From contig NZ_NHOA01000030.1 of the NCBI RefSeq assembly GCF_002727125.1, forward strand, positions 1 to 64,000: 64,000 nucleotides of DNA. The letters are read 5' to 3'. Below, piece by piece: positions 34,304-44,086 of the stretch. How positions within the stretch are numbered: position 1 is the stretch's first letter; every line of letters begins with the position of its first letter. The notes beneath the pieces are model-generated. The model was not told the DNA's origin. It made no database searches and saw nothing but the letters and a program-made list of their open reading frames with translations. Origin of the DNA: Halorubrum persicum. Lineage in GTDB: Archaea > Halobacteriota > Halobacteria > Halobacteriales > Haloferacaceae. The translations under genes were made by a program, and so were the position numbers.

Positions 34304-35029
34304 TTACAGCGCGGTGACCGCGTTCAGCGTGATCCGGATCGCGCGTTCGACGTTGTCTTTCGCCTTCTCCGGCAGTTCGTCGTCGGAGTCGGCGCCCTTC
34401 TGCGAGCCCGCGACGAGGTTGCCGTCGACGGTGCAGATCGCGCCGGCCCGCAGCCCCTTGCGGCGCGCCAGCGAGAAGACGGTGGCCGCTTCCATCTCGA
34501 TCGCGAGCAGGTTCGCGTCGTTCCAGTCTGCGACGTACTCGTCGTCCTCGTTGTAGAACGCGTCGTCGGAGACGATCGGCCCGACGTGGATCTCCTCGTC
34601 GTTGTCCTCGGCGGCGCCGACGAGCTCGGTGAGCGCCTCGTAGTCGGGGACCGCGGGGTACTCGACCGACTCGTACCGCTTGCTCGTCCCCTCCTCCTTG
34701 GCGGCGCCGGTCGCGACCACCATGTCGCCGACCTCCATGTCGGCCTGCAGGGCGCCACAGGTGCCACACCGGAGGAACGTCTCGACGCCGACCCGCGAGA
34801 GCTCTTCGACCGCGATGGCCGCGGAGGGACAGCCGATCCCGGTCGAGCAGATCGTGAGGTCCGTCCCGTCGTAGCTCGCGTTGACGATCTTGTACTCCCG
34901 GTTCTGCGCGACGAGCTCGCTCTCGTCACAGAGGTTCGCGATCCGGTCGACGCGCCCCGGATCGCCCGGAATGATCGCGATCTCGTGGACGTCGCCCTCC
35001 TCGACCAGCAGATGCGGCTGTTTCGCCAT
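34304..35029 (-). CDS. Nucleoside (uridine-type) phosphorylase
   Basis: The product has 241 residues from ATG 35029. PNP/UDP-family signatures are IIPGDPGRVDRIA (phosphate loop), STGIGCPSAAIAVEEL, and LAIEMEAATVFSLARRKG, whose Glu-Met-Glu contacts the ribose. GTCGALQADMEVGDMVVATGA is also conserved. It splits nucleosides with phosphate for salvage. Uridine specificity is likely from the family pattern but not certain. Convergent with the UPF0179 gene. Confidence 0.92.
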   Translation of the reverse strand: MAKQPHLLVEEGDVHEIAIIPGDPGRVDRIANLCDESELVAQNREYKIVNASYDGTDLTICSTGIGCPSAAIAVEELSRVGVETFLRCGTCGALQADMEVGDMVVATGAAKEEGTSKRYESVEYPAVPDYEALTELVGAAEDNDEEIHVGPIVSDDAFYNEDDEYVADWNDANLLAIEMEAATVFSLARRKGLRAGAICTVDGNLVAGSQKGADSDDELPEKAKDNVERAIRITLNAVTAL

Positions 35030-35374
35030 ACGCGCCGAGACAGCCGCCGCGCGCAAAAACGGACCGGTCGGGCGGCGGGATTGGCGTCGCAGACCCGATT
35101 CGATATCGCGCCATGTGATTTATCGGTGGGTGCGTCACCGTATTCTCCGCTCCGCAACCCCGACGATCGAAACGGCCGATAACCCGGATTCGTCGCTCGT
35201 TAGCGGCAGATCCGCCTCCATCTGGCTCGTCCGATTCGCTCGCGTCGGCGTGGACGACGGCCCGCCGGGCGGCGGACGACGGCTGAATCGCCCGCGATTC
35301 GGGGGCGAAGACGGTTATCGCGACTGAGACGCCGGGCGGAGGCTTTTATACGCGTCCGGGTTCGATATCTCGTC
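35030..35374. other. Divergent intergenic region before the pilin-like gene
   Basis: No gene seen. It must hold the promoters of the phosphorylase (minus) and the pilin-like gene (plus). For the latter CTTTTATA at 35343-35350 lies 25-32 bases before the ATG. Confidence 0.45.
35343..35350 (+). promoter_or_regulatory. TATA box of the pilin-like gene
   Basis: CTTTTATA lies 25-32 bases before ATG 35375. Confidence 0.5.
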
Positions 35375-36943
35375 ATGCGATTCAGCCACGACCGTCGGGG
35401 ACAGTCGGTCGTGATCGGGACCGTGATCCTGTTCGGCTTCCTGATCGTAGCGCTCTCGCTGTATCAGGTGCAGGTGGTTCCGCAGGAGAATAGTGAGGTC
35501 GAGTTCGACCACAGCCAGCAGGTCGAAGGTGAAATCATCGACCTCCGGAACGCGATCTTGAGCGCGAGCCGCACCGGTGACGGTCGACCGACCTCGCTGA
35601 AACTCGGTACTCGTTATCCGCAGCGGACGTTCTCTCTTAATCCCCCACCGGCGTCGGGCGAGTTATCGACAACTGAACCCCGGGAGCTGCGTATTGAAAA
35701 CGTAACGGTGGACGACGACAATAATATCGGTTCATACTGGGCAAACAGGACTGCGACTGACGACGCGATCACATTCGACACCCGCTCGTTGCGGTACTCC
35801 CCGGGATACAACGAATTCAGAAACGGTCCGGACCTCGTTTACGAACACTCGCTCGTCGTAGCCGAGTTCGACACCGCCGCCCTCGGCCGGACCGGGCAGA
35901 CAGCGGTCGACAGCGGTCGTGATCGGATCCGACTGACGGCGCTGGACGGGGAGGTCGACGAGTCGGGCGTCGAACGGACGAGTCTGGATCCGGAGACGCT
36001 CTCGCAGAGCCGGCGTTCGGTGACGCTGAGTGCGACCGGTGGCGACCCGATCGTCCTCGAACTACCGACCGCTGTCTCACCGGATCGAGCGACGGACCTC
36101 GAACAACAGTGGGGTGCTCGTCTCGGTGAAAACGCCGAAGATGTCACCGTTACAGGCGGAGCGATCCGAATCGTGCTCGACGGAACCGAGACCTACCGTC
36201 TCGAACTCGGAAAAATCGGCCTCGGTACCGGGACAACCCCTGAGAACGAGTCCAACGGATACATCACCAAGGTCTCGTCGACTAACGGCGTGGCAGTCGC
36301 AGAGGTCCGTGACAGGTTCAACAATCCGGTTGTAGGTGCCGAGGTTGAAGTCGATGTCAATAATGACGGGACAGCCGACGCAACCCTTTCGACCGACGAA
36401 TCGGGCCGTGTGGAGTACGAGGTAGACGCAGTCCGCGACGTCGAATTTCATATTAATGAGTTTGAAGACGTGGACCGACCGTGGGAGTCGGTCCTATTTG
36501 AGGACCTCGGTGCCGCAGGAGGTGTGGGTGAAGGAGGTGAATCAGAAGCCAACCCTAACGTCAATGAAGTTGTATTTGAGGGGGCGGATTTGATCAAAAA
36601 TGGTAACGATCGCGGATGGAATCTCAAATTTAAAAATACTGGTGACACACAACAGAATATTACCCAATTTAGACTGAGCTATTACAACACGCAATCTCAG
36701 GGCAGTGGCAATCAGGTCACCGATGGAACTGTTCGCGATGGATCTGAAGGCCTTGTCCCATTTGACGTAGGAGGAGATCGTGTATCTCTTGATCCTCCTG
36801 TGTCCTTGCCAGCAGCCGAGAACACAGACCCTGTGAGAAATTTGGAAATTAGGGGTATCGATTCCAAGAAAGGTGATTGGTTCATTGTAACACTCGATTA
36901 CGACGACGGCACCAGAGCACAATATTTTGTATCCGACCAGTAA
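35375..36943 (+). CDS. Type IV pilin-like surface protein with Ig/carboxypeptidase-regulatory-like domain
   Basis: The 522-residue product starts MRFSHDRRGQSVVIGTVILFG: a short basic leader, then Gly-Gln and a hydrophobic helix, the class III signal processed by PibD-type peptidase. Beta-rich sequence follows; AEVRDRFNNPVVGAEVEVDV (about residues 308-327) with a TDESGRVEYEV end looks like a bacterial-Ig/carboxypeptidase-regulatory repeat. The last ~170 codons are markedly AT-richer than the first ones. It probably sits on the cell surface as a pilin subunit or anchor; partners are not nearby. Confidence 0.75.
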   Translation: MRFSHDRRGQSVVIGTVILFGFLIVALSLYQVQVVPQENSEVEFDHSQQVEGEIIDLRNAILSASRTGDGRPTSLKLGTRYPQRTFSLNPPPASGELSTTEPRELRIENVTVDDDNNIGSYWANRTATDDAITFDTRSLRYSPGYNEFRNGPDLVYEHSLVVAEFDTAALGRTGQTAVDSGRDRIRLTALDGEVDESGVERTSLDPETLSQSRRSVTLSATGGDPIVLELPTAVSPDRATDLEQQWGARLGENAEDVTVTGGAIRIVLDGTETYRLELGKIGLGTGTTPENESNGYITKVSSTNGVAVAEVRDRFNNPVVGAEVEVDVNNDGTADATLSTDESGRVEYEVDAVRDVEFHINEFEDVDRPWESVLFEDLGAAGGVGEGGESEANPNVNEVVFEGADLIKNGNDRGWNLKFKNTGDTQQNITQFRLSYYNTQSQGSGNQVTDGTVRDGSEGLVPFDVGGDRVSLDPPVSLPAAENTDPVRNLEIRGIDSKKGDWFIVTLDYDDGTRAQYFVSDQ

Positions 36944-37214
36944 TTTAAATCTATAATTTTATTACTAATTCAATATTATAAATGAGCAGGTTTGCAAATT
37001 CCAGTGTATCGCTAACACAAAGTCAAACTAATAAACTAAGATCAGAATTGATTGAACACAACCAATTGATACGTTTTGACTAAACCGGCTGCAATCACGG
37101 GAAGTAGATCCGTAATTACGATAACTTCGACACTGACTGGCCGTGTAAATACTTCCACGATCGACGTAAACGCCCATCGACAAAACCATATGCCGGCCGC
37201 ATGAACGACCGTGT
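36944..37214. other. AT-rich intergenic region
   Basis: No gene seen. TATTATAAAT at about 36973-36982 is a TATA-like element without a gene start close by. A weaker CCATATGCC lies about 25 bases before the HMG-CoA synthase start. The low GC continues that of the preceding gene's 3' half. Confidence 0.4.
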
Positions 37215-38558
37215 ATGACCGAAGTCGGCATCGACGCCGTCGAGATCTGGACCGGAAAGCTCAAGCTCGACTTGCCGGGCACGTTCGCGCCGGAGAAGGG
37301 CGACGACCCGGAGAAGTACACGAAGGGGCTCGGGCTCAACAACTCCTCGTTCCCGGACGTGTACGAGGACATCGTCACGATGGGCGCCAACGCCGCGAAG
37401 GGGCTGATGGACCGCAAGGGGCTCGAACCCGACGACATCGGCCGGATCGACGTGGCGACGGAGTCGGCGTTCGACCACTCGAAGCCGGTGTCGACGTACA
37501 TCGCGGGCTGTCTCGAAGGGGTGTACGACGGCGACTTCACCCACGCGAACAAGGGCGAGCGCAAGTTCGCCTGTCTGGCCGGGACGCAAGCGATCGACGA
37601 CGCCTACAACTGGATCCGAGCGGGGCGGAACCGCGACCGCGCCGCGCTCGTCGTCACGACGGACACGGCGCTGTACGCCCGCGGCGACCCCGGCGAGGCG
37701 ACGCAGGGCGCCGGCGCCGTCGCGATGCTGATCGACGAGGACCCCTCGATCGTCGCGCTCTCGACGGAACAGGGGTACGGTTCGAAGGACGAGACGGACT
37801 TCCTGAAGCCGAATCAGCAGTTCCCCAGCGTCGACGGGAAGCGCTCCGTCCAGGTGTACCTCTCGCGGATGCGCGAGGCCCTCGAAGATTACGAGTCCGT
37901 CACCGACGACATCGAACTCGACGACTTCGCGTACGCCCCCTTCCACACGCCGTTCCCCGGCATGGTTCGGAAGGCGGCGCTGCTGGCGTACCGCCACGTC
38001 ATCCGCGACTCGGAGCACGAGGACGCGCTCGCCGACGAGATCGGGCGACAGCCCCGCGAGGAGGACTACGCGGACCGCGAGGCGTACGAAGCGGCCATTC
38101 GCGACTACATGGACGACCTGAAGACGACCGAGCAGTATCAGACGTGGTACGACACCGCCGTGGAGCCGACGCTCGGGCTCTCGCGGGAGGTCGGCAACTG
38201 GTACACCAGCTCGGTTCACATCGCCCGCATCAGCGCGCTGCGCGACGCCCTGACCCGCGACCGGTCGTTCGTCGACGACACGCTGCTCGTGGCCTCTTAC
38301 GGCTCCGGCGCGCAGGCGGAGATTCACGCGGAGACGATCCGCGAGGGCTGGCGCGCGGAGATCGAGTCGCTCGACATTGACGACCGGCTCGCCGCGCGCT
38401 ACGACCTCACGTGGGAGGAGTACGAGGACGTGCACGACGTTCACGAGTACGACATGGACGTTGAACGCGAGATCGAAGAGTTCACGCAGCCAGAGGCGGA
38501 GTTCGTCTTCACCGGCTGGGGCCGCATGAACGAGCGGAAGTACGAGTACGTCGAGTAG
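37215..38558 (+). CDS. hmgB: Hydroxymethylglutaryl-CoA synthase
   Basis: The 447-residue product condenses acetyl-CoA and acetoacetyl-CoA into HMG-CoA, the start of the mevalonate route to archaeal isoprenoid lipids. The nucleophile is Cys120 in RKFACLAGTQA, the general acid Glu lies in ATESAFDHSKP and the catalytic His in YAPFHTPFPGMVRKA. Length and C-terminal FVFTGWGRMNERKYEY fit the haloarchaeal enzyme. No HMG-CoA reductase is adjacent. Confidence 0.95.
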   Translation: MTEVGIDAVEIWTGKLKLDLPGTFAPEKGDDPEKYTKGLGLNNSSFPDVYEDIVTMGANAAKGLMDRKGLEPDDIGRIDVATESAFDHSKPVSTYIAGCLEGVYDGDFTHANKGERKFACLAGTQAIDDAYNWIRAGRNRDRAALVVTTDTALYARGDPGEATQGAGAVAMLIDEDPSIVALSTEQGYGSKDETDFLKPNQQFPSVDGKRSVQVYLSRMREALEDYESVTDDIELDDFAYAPFHTPFPGMVRKAALLAYRHVIRDSEHEDALADEIGRQPREEDYADREAYEAAIRDYMDDLKTTEQYQTWYDTAVEPTLGLSREVGNWYTSSVHIARISALRDALTRDRSFVDDTLLVASYGSGAQAEIHAETIREGWRAEIESLDIDDRLAARYDLTWEEYEDVHDVHEYDMDVEREIEEFTQPEAEFVFTGWGRMNERKYEYVE

Positions 38559-38695
38559 CCGTTCGGCTGCGCGCTGCGGGCGAGAGATTTTGCCCGCCGA
38601 TTCCGTTGCTGTAGCTCCGCTACCCGTGAAAACCGGTCACACGACGCTTCTCGAATACGATGGGTTTAAACGACGTTAGGCAGAAATTCACCTCA

Positions 38696-39151
38696 ATGGT
38701 AACCATCTACGACGTGCCGGCCGACGCCCTCATCGAGGAGGTCGCCGCACGACTCGAGGACCGGATCGACGAGCCCGACTGGGTCGAGTTCGCCAAGAGC
38801 GGCGCCGGGAAGGAGCTCCCGCCGGAACAGGAGGACTTCTGGTACGTGCGCTCCGCCAGCCTCCTCCGGAAGGTCGCCCAGAACGAGCCGATCGGCATCG
38901 AGCGGCTCGCCACCGAGTACGGCTCGAAGAAGCGCGGCTCGAACCGCTACTCCGTCCGCCCCGGCGAGCACGAGGGCGGCTCCCGCAAGCTCATCCGCGC
39001 GTCGCTGCAGGCCCTCGAAGACGACGGGCTCGTGACGACCGCCGCCGGCGAGGGACGCCGCATCTCCGACGAGGGCGAGGCCTTCCTCTCTGAGGTCGCC
39101 ACTGAGGTCTTCGAGGACCTCGACCGGCCGGAACTCGAACGCTACGCGTAG
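38696..39151 (+). CDS. rps19e: Ribosomal protein S19e
   Basis: The product has 151 residues from ATG 38696; an in-frame ATG at 38660 would add 12 residues not typical for the family. It starts MVTIYDVPADALIEEVA and has DFWYVRSASLLRKV and SRKLIRASLQALEDDGLV, diagnostic of archaeal/eukaryotic S19e. Confidence 0.96.
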   Translation: MVTIYDVPADALIEEVAARLEDRIDEPDWVEFAKSGAGKELPPEQEDFWYVRSASLLRKVAQNEPIGIERLATEYGSKKRGSNRYSVRPGEHEGGSRKLIRASLQALEDDGLVTTAAGEGRRISDEGEAFLSEVATEVFEDLDRPELERYA

Positions 39152-39445
39152 ATCGCCGATTCGTTTTCCCGATATCGATCGCCCCCGAGCCACAGCGCTC
39201 GGAGTGAGAGTCCCACAAATACGCCGATAATCGGCCGCTACGCGGTTTCTCTCTCGTCTCGCCGCTCAGTGGCGACCGCCTCTCGTCTGGCGGCATACAC
39301 TGCATGTCGATATACAAAATCCGCTGCGCGATCGGTAAGGTGACCGTCGCGCTCGGCGTGCCGGCGCCTCTGCTCTCGATGGCGTCGGCGAAAAACGGCG
39401 TCGGGCGGAGCGGTCAGCGTCGCTTCGATCGAACCGCGTCCCGGC
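39152..39445. other. Intergenic region between rps19e and ppc
   Basis: Convergent 3' ends; no gene, terminator stem or repeat stood out to me. Confidence 0.3.
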
Positions 39446-42148
39446 TTATCCCGTGTTCTTCATCCCGGCGGCGATCCCGTTGACGGTGAGCCGCAGCGTC
39501 CGCTCTTCCTCTTCGGTGCGGTGGGTCCGTCCGAGCAGGTCCGCCTGCAGCAGGTTCAGCGGATCGACGTAGGGGTTCCGCCGGTCGAGACTCTCTTCGA
39601 GCCACTCGCGACGGATCAGCTCGTCGCGACCGCTGATCGCCAAGACGAGTTCGCGACCGCGCTCGTACTCGCCGATCAGCTCGGGGAAGAAGCGCTCGCG
39701 GAGGTCGTCGTCCGCGAGGTCGGCGTACTCGGCGGCGATCTCCGGCTCGGTGCGGGCGAGCGCGAGCGCGGCGTTGTCGAGGGTGGTGCGGAAGAACGGC
39801 CACTCCTCGTACATCTCCCGGAGGGTCTCAAGCCCCTCGTCCTCGCCGACGTCGTCGAGGTAGGCGTCGAGCCCGGAGGCGAGCGAGTACCACCCCGGAA
39901 GGATGAGCCGCGTCTGGGTCCACGAGAACACCCACGGGATTGCACGCAGGTCCTCGACGGTGCGCTCGCCCGAGCGCGACGCGGGCCGCGAGCCGAGGTT
40001 GAGGTCCTCGACGACGGAGATGGGCGTCGCCTGGCCGAAGTAGGAGACGAACCCGTCGGTGTTCAGGAGGTCGCGGTACGTCGTTCGGGCCGCGGGCGCC
40101 ATCGTCTCCATCGCGTCGACCCACTCTCCGGGCACGTCTTCGGTGGGCTCCTCGTTGGCCTCCTGTCGCGCGCGGATCTGCGCGTCGAGCATCTGCTCGA
40201 GCTCGCGTTCGGCGATCCGCGGGTTGGCGTACTTCTCCGCGATCGCCTCGCCCTGCTCGGTGAACTTCACCTGTCCCGTGACGGTCTCGTTGGGGAGCGC
40301 GAGCAGCGCCTCGTTCATCGGGCCGCCGCCGCGCGAGATGGAGCCGCCCCGCCCGTGGAACAGCCGGAGGGTGACCTCCTCTTCGCGACAGAACCGCGCG
40401 ATCCGGCGCTGGTTCTCGTAGAGGTCCCAGTTCGCGGCGAGGAACCCGTTCTCCTTGTTGGAGTCGGAGTAGCCGAGCATCACCTCTTGGACCTCGTCGC
40501 GGACCTCGAGGGCCGTCGCGTACGCCTCGTTTTCGAACAGCGCTCCGAGGATGCGCTCGGCGCCGTTGAGCGCGGACTCGGTCTCCAACAGGGGGACGAC
40601 GTCGAGCCCGCAGTGGTCCGGCAGCGAGACGACGCCGACCTGATCGGCGAGGAAGAGCACTTCGAGCACGTGGCTCGGCTCCTCCGTCATCGAGATGCAG
40701 TAGGTGTCGATGGCCTGTGCGCCGTACTCGTCCTGCCACTCGGCGAGCTCTTGGAACCGGCGGAGCACGCGCTCGGTGGTCTCGGAGACGTCGCCGGGCT
40801 CGTCGGCGTCGACGACCGGGTCCTCTTGGAGGATCGCCTCGGTGAGGAACTCCTGCCGGGCGTCCTCGTCCATCTCGCGGTAATCGACGCCCTCGGTCGC
40901 GACCGCCTCGGCGACGGCCTCGGTGTGGTTCTCGCGGTGGTCGCGGAGGTCCAGCGACGCGAGCGTGAACCCGAACGTGTCGACCTGCCGGCGGAGCGGC
41001 TCGACGAACGACTCGCGGACCGCGTCCTGTCCGTCGGCCGCCAGCGAGTCGGCGATCACGTCGAGGTCCGCGAGGAACGCGTCGCCGTCGGGGTACTCGC
41101 CGGGTCGCACGTCGTCGACGCGGTCGAGCCGTTCGCGCATCAGGCGGAGCTTCTGGCGGTACGGCTCGTCGGGGTACCGCTCGCGGGCCTCCTCGACCAC
41201 CGTCGGGAACCGGTCGGCGTCGGCCGCCAGCGACTCGGCGAGCCGGTCGTCGACCGCGTAGCGCTCGCCGTCTTGGCTCAGCACGGCCGAGAGGCGCTTA
41301 CACCGGTCGCGGTACTTCTCGACGGCCACCTCGCGTTGCCGCCCCAGCGTCTCGTCGGTGACCTCCGGCGTGACGAACGGGTTGCCGTCGCGGTCGGACC
41401 CCGCCCACGAGCGGAACTCGAAGAGCTTCGGGCAGTCCACGTCGTCGTACTCCTTCGAGATGGTCTCCTCGAACTCCTCGTAGGCGTCGCCCACCACGTC
41501 GAAGAGGGTGTTCTCCAAGTACCACTGGACGTTGCGCGCCTCGTCTTCCGGCTCCGGGCTGCGCTGGCGGACCTGTCGGGTCCCCCAGAGGCTCGTCACC
41601 TCGGCGGTGACGTCGCGCCAGATCCCGTTTCGCTCGCGCTCGGTGAGGTTGCGCTCGTCGAGCTCCTCCAGGTGGTTCGCGATCGAGCGGAGCTTCGCCT
41701 TCACGGTCGCTCGCCGGGCCTCGGTGGGGTGCGCCGTGAACGTCGGCTCGATGAGCACGTCCTGTAACAGCTCTCGGAGCTCGTCGGGTTCGACGCCGGC
41801 CTCCGCGAACTCGGCGACCGTGGCGTCGAACGAGTCGTGAAGCGATCCGTCCTCGTCGGCGTCCCGAATGGCGCGGACCCGTTCGCGCTCCTCGGCGAGG
41901 TTGATGAGTTCGAAGTACGTCGTGAACGCGCGGGCGACGATCCCCTCTCGGGTCGTCGACAGCTCTTCGACGGACTCGTGGAGTACGTCCCGGCTCGCCG
42001 CGTCGCCGCGCCGATAGTCGATCGCCGCGTTTCGGAGGTCCTCGACGGTCTCGTACGCCTCGGTGGAGGCCTGCGCGGCGAGGACATCCCCAACGAGCGC
42101 ACCGAGCTCGCGCACGTCCGTCCGCACGTCCCGATTGTGCAACACCAT
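39446..42148 (-). CDS. ppc: Phosphoenolpyruvate carboxylase
   Basis: The product has 900 residues from ATG 42148; the frame is open further upstream but that part does not look like the family. Bacterial-type PEPC motifs are complete: PTFTAHPTEARR with the catalytic His, FRSWAGSDRDGNPFVT, the Gly-rich LRLFHGRGGSISRGGGP, EVMLGYSDSNKENGF and the C-terminal MKNTG. It fixes bicarbonate onto PEP to give oxaloacetate, replenishing the citric acid cycle. Monocistronic by layout. Confidence 0.97.
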   Translation of the reverse strand: MVLHNRDVRTDVRELGALVGDVLAAQASTEAYETVEDLRNAAIDYRRGDAASRDVLHESVEELSTTREGIVARAFTTYFELINLAEERERVRAIRDADEDGSLHDSFDATVAEFAEAGVEPDELRELLQDVLIEPTFTAHPTEARRATVKAKLRSIANHLEELDERNLTERERNGIWRDVTAEVTSLWGTRQVRQRSPEPEDEARNVQWYLENTLFDVVGDAYEEFEETISKEYDDVDCPKLFEFRSWAGSDRDGNPFVTPEVTDETLGRQREVAVEKYRDRCKRLSAVLSQDGERYAVDDRLAESLAADADRFPTVVEEARERYPDEPYRQKLRLMRERLDRVDDVRPGEYPDGDAFLADLDVIADSLAADGQDAVRESFVEPLRRQVDTFGFTLASLDLRDHRENHTEAVAEAVATEGVDYREMDEDARQEFLTEAILQEDPVVDADEPGDVSETTERVLRRFQELAEWQDEYGAQAIDTYCISMTEEPSHVLEVLFLADQVGVVSLPDHCGLDVVPLLETESALNGAERILGALFENEAYATALEVRDEVQEVMLGYSDSNKENGFLAANWDLYENQRRIARFCREEEVTLRLFHGRGGSISRGGGPMNEALLALPNETVTGQVKFTEQGEAIAEKYANPRIAERELEQMLDAQIRARQEANEEPTEDVPGEWVDAMETMAPAARTTYRDLLNTDGFVSYFGQATPISVVEDLNLGSRPASRSGERTVEDLRAIPWVFSWTQTRLILPGWYSLASGLDAYLDDVGEDEGLETLREMYEEWPFFRTTLDNAALALARTEPEIAAEYADLADDDLRERFFPELIGEYERGRELVLAISGRDELIRREWLEESLDRRNPYVDPLNLLQADLLGRTHRTEEEERTLRLTVNGIAAGMKNTG

Positions 42149-42332
42149 ACCACAGACACACCCGTCGTGGTGGGTTAAAAGCGGTGTCTGAACGAAGGTT
42201 TGCCTCAGTTTTGAGTAAACGTATTGATCGATCGTCCGACACCTCGATCGCGGTCGGGTCGATAACCTGTACCGTTCCCGCTCAGGTGGAGGGTTCGTCA
42301 CCCTTTTTACCGGTCCAACCCGAGTAGCGAGT

Positions 42333-43175
42333 ATGAGTCAGTCCGACAAGTATCCGGCCGAGTCCGGTCGGCGTCGCTTCGTGAAGGGCGTCGTCGGCGG
42401 CGCGGCCCTCGCGGGGGTCGGTGCGATGGGGTCGGCGACGGTGAACACCCTGACGACCTCCGGCGGTGTCGGCGGCGGCTCGACCGTCGCGATGTCGATC
42501 GCCCAGACCGGTGGCCCGGCCCCGCGCGGCCTCCCACAGATCCCGGTTGAGGTCACGGACGACGGGTTCATCCGCGGGATCTGGCCCGAAACGCAGACCG
42601 TCACGCAGGAGGGTAAGGAGATCCAGGTCGCACAGGAGCAGATCGGCGGGAAGACCTACTCCGGCGCGTGGTTCCAGTACTGCGGCGTTGAGTCGCAGGA
42701 GAACGTCTCCCCGGACTACGAGTCGGACAACCTGTTCCGGGCGGCGCCCGGCAAGTACGACTGGCAGGACGAGACGTACGACCAGGGCGCCAAGATCCAC
42801 GTCGACGACTTCGACGACTACGCCGAGTGGGGCAACGGGGTCGGCGACGACGGCGTCGGGAAGCCGGCCTCCGTCACGTGGCGGTCTCAAGACGCCGACA
42901 CCAACCTGAACGCGATCGTCATCCGCTCCCCGCGGATCGAGGAAGCCGTCGAGAACTCGGACGACGAGTGGCTCCAGGCGTCCACCGATCAGGGGTTCGT
43001 CGCGTACCTCAACGTCTGTACGCACTTCTGCTGTATCCCCGACTACAAGGTGCTCGAAGAGTCGGCCCGATACGACGCCGCGAACGGGACCTACTGCGTC
43101 TGTCACCAGTCGACGTACGACCCGTTCACGCTGGAAGAGTCGCTGTTCATCGCTCGTCCGCGTCCGGGCGAGTAA
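42333..43175 (+). CDS. Rieske 2Fe-2S protein (cytochrome bc type), Tat-exported
   Basis: The 280-residue product has a Tat signal/anchor (SGRRRFVKGVVGGAALAG). The cluster ligands are Cys229 and His231 (CTHFCC) and Cys255 and His258 (CVCH), with Cys234 and Cys257 placed to form the usual disulfide, so it belongs to the high-potential respiratory class. A TATA-like CTTTTTAC lies about 25 bases before ATG 42333. Cytochrome b genes are not adjacent. It would work on the outer face of the membrane in a bc-like complex. Confidence 0.9.
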   Translation: MSQSDKYPAESGRRRFVKGVVGGAALAGVGAMGSATVNTLTTSGGVGGGSTVAMSIAQTGGPAPRGLPQIPVEVTDDGFIRGIWPETQTVTQEGKEIQVAQEQIGGKTYSGAWFQYCGVESQENVSPDYESDNLFRAAPGKYDWQDETYDQGAKIHVDDFDDYAEWGNGVGDDGVGKPASVTWRSQDADTNLNAIVIRSPRIEEAVENSDDEWLQASTDQGFVAYLNVCTHFCCIPDYKVLEESARYDAANGTYCVCHQSTYDPFTLEESLFIARPRPGE

Positions 43176-43263
43176 CCGACGGACCCGCCCAAACCGGCGG
43201 GCTCGCGACCCGCGCGCCGCGACGGGCGCCGCGCTTTTCTCTCCGCTTCGCGTACGCGTCTCC

Positions 43264-43599
43264 ATGAGCGACGACGAGGTCCCCGAAGACGGAGCGACGC
43301 CCGACGACTCGTTCGCCGCGGAGATCGACCGCGCCCGCGACCTCCTCGACGGCGAGGAGATCGAGGCGGTTCACGTCGGCGTCGTCCGCGACGGCGAAAT
43401 CGACACCACGTTCGCCCAGCGGAACGACGGCGACGCGGAGAACGACGGGCTCCGCGCGCTCGCGCTTCTCGCCGCGCACGTCCGGTTGGTCGCGAGCGAG
43501 GCCGGCGTCGACGCCTCCACCGTCGCGGGTGACGCGGCGACGCTCGCGGGACAGGTCGAGCAGATTCCGGCCAACACCGACGACCTCCCTGAAGAGTAG
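43264..43599 (+). CDS. Small acidic conserved haloarchaeal protein
   Basis: The 111-residue product is acidic and helical, with a central strand pair (AVHVGVVRDGEIDTTF) and an Ala/Val-rich helix (LRALALLAAHVRLVASEAG). No metal site or membrane segment. It follows the Rieske gene on the same strand but 88 bases away. Function unknown. Confidence 0.65.
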   Translation: MSDDEVPEDGATPDDSFAAEIDRARDLLDGEEIEAVHVGVVRDGEIDTTFAQRNDGDAENDGLRALALLAAHVRLVASEAGVDASTVAGDAATLAGQVEQIPANTDDLPEE

Positions 43600-43621
43600 A
43601 CCCTCGAAGGCGATTCGACCG

Positions 43622-44086
43622 CTACTGCTCCCCGTCGCCGCCCTCCCCCTCGCTCCGGCGGATCCGGTAGAGCTGGTGGGCGACGCCGGCGAGCGCGACG
43701 AGCAGCACCGCGAGGTTGAACGCCGCGAGGGCGATCGGCTGATACGCCGGGTCGAGCCACGTCCGGATCGCTCGGCCGGCCTGGCTGTAGAAGCTCCAGC
43801 CGGCGATCAGCGCGAGCAGGATCAGCGCCGCCAGCCCGATCCGGTCGATGAGCCCGCGGAGGTCGTCAGTGGAGAGCCGACTGAAGCGGCCGCCCCCGTC
43901 GGCGTTTTCGGGGTCGTTCGTTCGCGGTGCGGGATCGTCGGTCGCGGTGTCGTCGGTCGCTGTGTCGGTCATGGATCCGGTGTGTGAGTCGGTGGTGTCG
44001 GCTGACGCGGTGGTCGGACTGCTGTCGTTCGGGGCGGGGTCGTCGGCACCGCCGGTCGAATCGCCGCGGTCGCGCTCGTCGGTCAT
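43622..44086 (-). CDS. Two-helix membrane protein with disordered acidic N-terminus
   Basis: The 154-residue product has about 65 Asp/Thr/Ser-rich residues, then two membrane helices (LAALILLALIAGWSFY and ALAAFNLAVLLVALAGVAHQ). ATG 44086 overlaps the stop of the PGF-CTERM gene in an ATGA, supporting this start despite the low-complexity region. Co-transcribed with that surface protein; function unknown. Confidence 0.7.
   Translation of the reverse strand: MTDERDRGDSTGGADDPAPNDSSPTTASADTTDSHTGSMTDTATDDTATDDPAPRTNDPENADGGGRFSRLSTDDLRGLIDRIGLAALILLALIAGWSFYSQAGRAIRTWLDPAYQPIALAAFNLAVLLVALAGVAHQLYRIRRSEGEGGDGEQ

Noticed and set aside
33708-34769. Extension of the tmcA frame upstream of ATG 33707
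   Set aside because: It runs through the complement of the UPF0179 gene and is Arg/Gly-rich without TmcA similarity.
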